Assembly (NCBI RefSeq): GCF_900112705.1
Contig: NZ_FOMR01000014.1
Span: forward strand, 1-64,000
Source of the DNA: Lentibacillus persicus
GTDB taxonomy: Bacteria > Bacillota > Bacilli > Bacillales > Amphibacillaceae
DNA: 64,000 nucleotides
Reading direction: 5' to 3'
How positions within the stretch are numbered: position 1 is the first letter of the stretch; the number at the start of each line of letters is the position of its first letter. The notes below the pieces were generated by a model. It was not told where the DNA came from. It worked only from the letters and a program-made list of their open reading frames with translations, and did not search any database. Position numbers and translations under genes: made by a program. Positions 60,829 through 64,000 of the stretch are shown piece by piece.

Positions 60829-62295
60829 ATGCAATCTACCGAAGTGAAAAAAAGCAGAGCAGGCATTGATTGTACGCATTATATCAACGGGGAGTATGTG
60901 GCGTCCAAAAGCGGCGAAACATTTGAAAACACGAACCCTGCAAATGAAGAAGTACTAGGAAATGTTGCGGTAGGTGGAAAAGAAGACGTGGACGAAGCTG
61001 TCCGTGTAGCCAAAAAAGCACTGAAAGGTGAATGGGCGGATATGCCGGACCGCAAGCGTTCAAACGTTATCCGCAAAATTGGTGATTTGATTCTGGAAAG
61101 ACATGAAGAACTCGCAACATTGGAATCGCTTGATACCGGTAAACCGCTATGGCTATCCAAAAGTGTTGATATCGACCGGGCGGCCAACAACTTCTATTTC
61201 TTTGCCGATTATTTGACAACTGTCGGTCAAGAATCATACCAGCAGGATAATAAAGCGATTCATTATGCCGTGCGCAAACCAACAGGCGTTGTCGGTCTGA
61301 TTAATCCATGGAACCTGCCGTTATTCCTGTTGACATGGAAACTTGCACCGGCACTTGCAGCAGGCAACACAGTTGTTATGAAGCCATCTGAAGTGACACC
61401 AATGACAGCAACGGTGTTGACTGAGATCTGTAAAGAAGCAGGCGTTCCTGACGGTGTCGTTAACATGGTGCACGGTTTTGGTGAAACGGGTGCGGCTATT
61501 TCGTCACATGAAGATGTTGACGGCATTGCGTTTACCGGTGAAACGGTAACCGGTACAGCGATTATGAAAGCGGCTGCGCCAACACTGAAAAAACTGTCAT
61601 TTGAGCTTGGCGGCAAAAACCCGAATATAATTTTCGCTGATGCCGATTTGGACGATACGATTGAAACGACAATTAAATCGAGCTTTATTAACCAGGGTGA
61701 AGTTTGCTTGTGTGGTTCACGGATCTATGTGGAGCGTCCGATCTATGATGAATTCGTTGAGCGCCTGACAGCCAGAACAAAAGAAATGAAAGTCGGCGAC
61801 CCGTTTGAGTCAGATACAAATGTTGGCGCCATGGTTAGTGAAGAGCATTACAATAAAGTGCTGAGCTACCTGGATATCGCCAAAGAAGAAGGCGGAACGT
61901 TCGAAATCGGCGGCAAAGCGGCTGAAGGATTTGACAAAGGCTATTACATTGAGCCGACGATTATCACCGGTCTTGGAAAAGACTCACGCTGTGTGCGGGA
62001 AGAAATTTTCGGCCCGGTTGTCAACATTGTCCCATTCGACACCGAAGAAGAAGTGTTGGAACAAGTGAACGATACGCATTACGGCTTGAGCGCAAGCCTA
62101 TGGACGACTGATTTCAAACGTGCCCACCGCGTGGCAGGGAAAATTGAAACGGGCATGGTCTGGATTAACACATGGTTCCTGCGTGACCTGCGTACACCGT
62201 TCGGCGGCATGAAGCACAGTGGTATCGGCCGTGAAGGCGGTATGCACAGCTTTGATTTCTATTCAGAATTAACAAATATAACGATTAAATTGTAG
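60829..62295 (+). CDS. 2-hydroxymuconic semialdehyde dehydrogenase
   Basis: This 488-residue aldehyde dehydrogenase of the XylG/DmpC group oxidises 2-hydroxymuconate semialdehyde, the product of catechol 2,3-cleavage, to 4-oxalocrotonate. FELGGKNPNIIFADADLDD contains the general base, and QGEVCLCGSRIYVERP carries the catalytic Cys in the context specific to this subfamily. It opens an operon with a hydratase or decarboxylase and acylating acetaldehyde dehydrogenase. TAGGAGGTTTTTTTAC precedes the ATG. Confidence 0.88.
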   Translation: MQSTEVKKSRAGIDCTHYINGEYVASKSGETFENTNPANEEVLGNVAVGGKEDVDEAVRVAKKALKGEWADMPDRKRSNVIRKIGDLILERHEELATLESLDTGKPLWLSKSVDIDRAANNFYFFADYLTTVGQESYQQDNKAIHYAVRKPTGVVGLINPWNLPLFLLTWKLAPALAAGNTVVMKPSEVTPMTATVLTEICKEAGVPDGVVNMVHGFGETGAAISSHEDVDGIAFTGETVTGTAIMKAAAPTLKKLSFELGGKNPNIIFADADLDDTIETTIKSSFINQGEVCLCGSRIYVERPIYDEFVERLTARTKEMKVGDPFESDTNVGAMVSEEHYNKVLSYLDIAKEEGGTFEIGGKAAEGFDKGYYIEPTIITGLGKDSRCVREEIFGPVVNIVPFDTEEEVLEQVNDTHYGLSASLWTTDFKRAHRVAGKIETGMVWINTWFLRDLRTPFGGMKHSGIGREGGMHSFDFYSELTNITIKL

Positions 62296-62307
62296 GAGGT
62301 TTTTTCC

Positions 62308-63105
62308 ATGCAGACGGATTCCCGGCCAGATGCAAAACAGCTCGCCGCTCATTTAGCCAAAGCGTGGGAAGAGCACGTTGGGGTCCAGCCAGTTACTGAG
62401 CTGGATCCCGGCCTCTCAATCGATGAGGCGTATCACGTACAGCTGGAAACCATCGACAACCGCACGCGGGACGGTGAATACATTACAGGAAAAAAAATCG
62501 GCCTGACATCAAAAGCGATGCAGGAAATGCTTGGGGTCGATGAACCCGATTACGGGCATTTGCTGAATAAAATGGAAATAGGAAGCGACGGCACCGTTTC
62601 GGCCAATCAGGTGCTCCAGCCCAAAGTGGAAGGCGAGATCGCATTTGTTTTAAAAGAAGACTTAAAAGGGCCTGATGTGACAGCACTTGATGTCTTAAAA
62701 GCAACAGACGTTATTGTGCCGGCGATTGAAATTGTCGACAGCCGCATCAAAGACTGGAAAATCACCTTGCCTGACACAATTGCCGATAATGCGTCATCAG
62801 GGTTATATGTTTTGGGTGATGAACCACGTAAAATTGAAGATGTTGACATCAAGCAAATCGGCATGGCGTTATTTAAAAACGGCAAGCTGGAAAATACAGG
62901 TGTCGGTGCTGCGGCATTAGGCGATCCTGCCAAATGTGTCGCATGGCTTGCGAACAAACTGGCCGATTACGATATCCACTTAAAAGCAGGCGAAGTGATT
63001 CTTTCGGGTGCATTGTCGGCGGCTGTGGAAGCTGAACCCGGCGACGAATTCCGCGTAAAATTTTCGGATCTTGGTGAACTGACAGTTAAATTTGAAAGCG
63101 TTTGA
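62308..63105 (+). CDS. 2-keto-4-pentenoate hydratase / 4-oxalocrotonate decarboxylase family
   Basis: This 265-residue member of the MhpD/XylJ/XylI family has [29 protein letters not shown] with metal-binding Glu residues, and [14 protein letters not shown]. The hydratase and decarboxylase are close homologues and the sequence does not separate them by eye; both belong to the meta-cleavage lower pathway. It lies 12 bases after the dehydrogenase. TAGGAGGTTTTTTCC precedes the ATG. Confidence 0.87.
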   Translation: MQTDSRPDAKQLAAHLAKAWEEHVGVQPVTELDPGLSIDEAYHVQLETIDNRTRDGEYITGKKIGLTSKAMQEMLGVDEPDYGHLLNKMEIGSDGTVSANQVLQPKVEGEIAFVLKEDLKGPDVTALDVLKATDVIVPAIEIVDSRIKDWKITLPDTIADNASSGLYVLGDEPRKIEDVDIKQIGMALFKNGKLENTGVGAAALGDPAKCVAWLANKLADYDIHLKAGEVILSGALSAAVEAEPGDEFRVKFSDLGELTVKFESV

Positions 63106-63137
63106 TTGGTAATGGACTTTTTAAAGGAGGGATAGTT

Positions 63138-64000
63138 GTGAGTAAATTAAAGGTTGGTATTATCGGCACGGGCAACATTGGCTCAGACCTGATGGTAAAG
63201 CTGTCAAAATCTGAGTCACTCGAGCTGAAGGCTGTCATGGGGGTTGACCCTGAATCAAGAGGGATGCGCCATGCGAAGGAATTAGGCGTTAACGTTTTTG
63301 ACAATGGGATTGACGGCTTAAAAGATTACCCGGATTTGGTTGATATCGTGTTTGACGCAACGAGTGCCAAAGCACATTTGCACAATAATGAGGCGGCACA
63401 GGAAATGGGCATCCAGATGCTCGACTTAACACCGGCAGCAATTGGACCGTTCATCGTTCCGACTGTCAATCTTGGCGAAAACCTTGAAGCAAAAAACGTC
63501 AACTTGATTACGTGCGGCGGCCAGGCGACGATCCCGATTGTGCATGCTATTCAGCAGGTGGCCACGGTCGACTACGCTGAAATTGTCGCAACGATTTCGA
63601 GTAAAAGTGCCGGACCAGGCACACGGGCAAATATTGATGAATTTACCGAAACAACGGCAAAAGGGATCGAGCAAGTCGGTGGCGCGAAAAAAGGTAAAGC
63701 GATCATCATTCTGAATCCGGCCGAACCGCCGATTATGATGCGCGATACGGTACACGCGATCGTCGATGAAGCGGAACTCGATGAAAAAGCCATCACTGAA
63801 TCGGTACAGAAGATGGCCGATAAAGTGCAGTCGTATGTGCCTGGTTATCATTTAAGGACAGAACCAATTTTTGACGGCAATAAGGTGTCTGTATTCCTGG
63901 AAATTGAAGGCGCCGGCCATTATTTGCCGAAATATGCCGGTAACCTCGATATTATGACGTCCGCTGCAGTTAAAGTGGCCGAAGAATTCGCAAACGAAAA
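63138..64000 (+). CDS. Acetaldehyde dehydrogenase (acylating), C-terminus outside window
   Basis: About 287 codons are visible of a typical 300-310-residue enzyme that converts acetaldehyde and CoA to acetyl-CoA. [14 protein letters not shown] is the NAD site, [15 protein letters not shown] the catalytic Cys, and [19 protein letters not shown] a family signature. It normally pairs with 4-hydroxy-2-oxovalerate aldolase, expected just beyond the window, and channels its product. GTG start after TTAAAGGAGGGATAGTT. It is cut by the window end, not by mutation. Confidence 0.92.
   Translation, partial: MSKLKVGIIGTGNIGSDLMVKLSKSESLELKAVMGVDPESRGMRHAKELGVNVFDNGIDGLKDYPDLVDIVFDATSAKAHLHNNEAAQEMGIQMLDLTPAAIGPFIVPTVNLGENLEAKNVNLITCGGQATIPIVHAIQQVATVDYAEIVATISSKSAGPGTRANIDEFTETTAKGIEQVGGAKKGKAIIILNPAEPPIMMRDTVHAIVDEAELDEKAITESVQKMADKVQSYVPGYHLRTEPIFDGNKVSVFLEIEGAGHYLPKYAGNLDIMTSAAVKVAEEFANE

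Overview
The window looks like chromosomal DNA of a low-to-mid GC Gram-positive bacterium of the Bacillaceae, probably a halotolerant genus near Virgibacillus, Lentibacillus or Oceanobacillus. The grounds are strong AGGAGG-type ribosome binding sites, GTG and TTG starts, CcpA cre boxes, two S-box (SAM-I) leaders, lipoproteins with acidic serine-rich linkers, a class I fructose-bisphosphate aldolase and many T-tailed terminators. The genus is an inference. No rRNA, tRNA or CRISPR array was seen.

Layout. 1-960: 3' part of an IS110-family element with a noncoding tail and a 57-bp tandem duplication. 1045-6935: HMG-CoA-lyase-like enzyme, Na+/solute symporter with a small partner, 3-hydroxyisobutyrate-dehydrogenase-like enzyme, TPR protein, malate dehydrogenase. 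7237-12718: zinc alcohol dehydrogenase, an unlisted 40-aa protein on the minus strand, a GltS-like symporter coupled to an ornithine-cyclodeaminase-family protein, and a flavin monooxygenase. 12719-22103: sigma-factor remnant, FUSC transporter, PurU, S-box-controlled homocysteine methyltransferase, PhoD-like protein with altered metal-site residues, cytosine deaminase, acetoin reductase. 22632-31380: peptide-binding lipoprotein, M14 carboxypeptidase, glycine-betaine-binding lipoprotein, S-box-controlled SSS symporter, AGCS symporter, YitT protein. 31794-35509: MurNAc recycling operon murR-murQ-murP with murQ cut by a nonsense codon. 35857-44734: cre-controlled sugar ABC transporter followed by isomerase-like, phosphofructokinase-like, GntR, Gfo/Idh and threonine-synthase-like genes. 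45025-53912: glucarate operon (GntR regulator, kdgD, semialdehyde dehydrogenase, TctCBA transporter, gudD, hydroxyacid dehydrogenase). 53928-59378: AEC transporter pseudogene, aldolase, FMN reductase, DMT exporter, YeiH with divergent LysR. 59742-64000: IclR regulator facing the start of a catechol meta-cleavage lower-pathway operon, cut by the window end.

The genes mostly form self-contained catabolic modules, each with its own transporter and local regulator. The main unexplained signal is noncoding. Four gene-free stretches carry degenerate tandem arrays; three have a period of 21 bp, held almost exactly although the sequence between the conserved cores has diverged, and the fourth mixes 40-bp and 21-bp periods. 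Each locus uses its own core. A second dispersed family consists of GGGACAAGGTG/CACCTTGTCCC-type hairpins placed at or just after stop codons, sometimes supplying the last codons of the gene.
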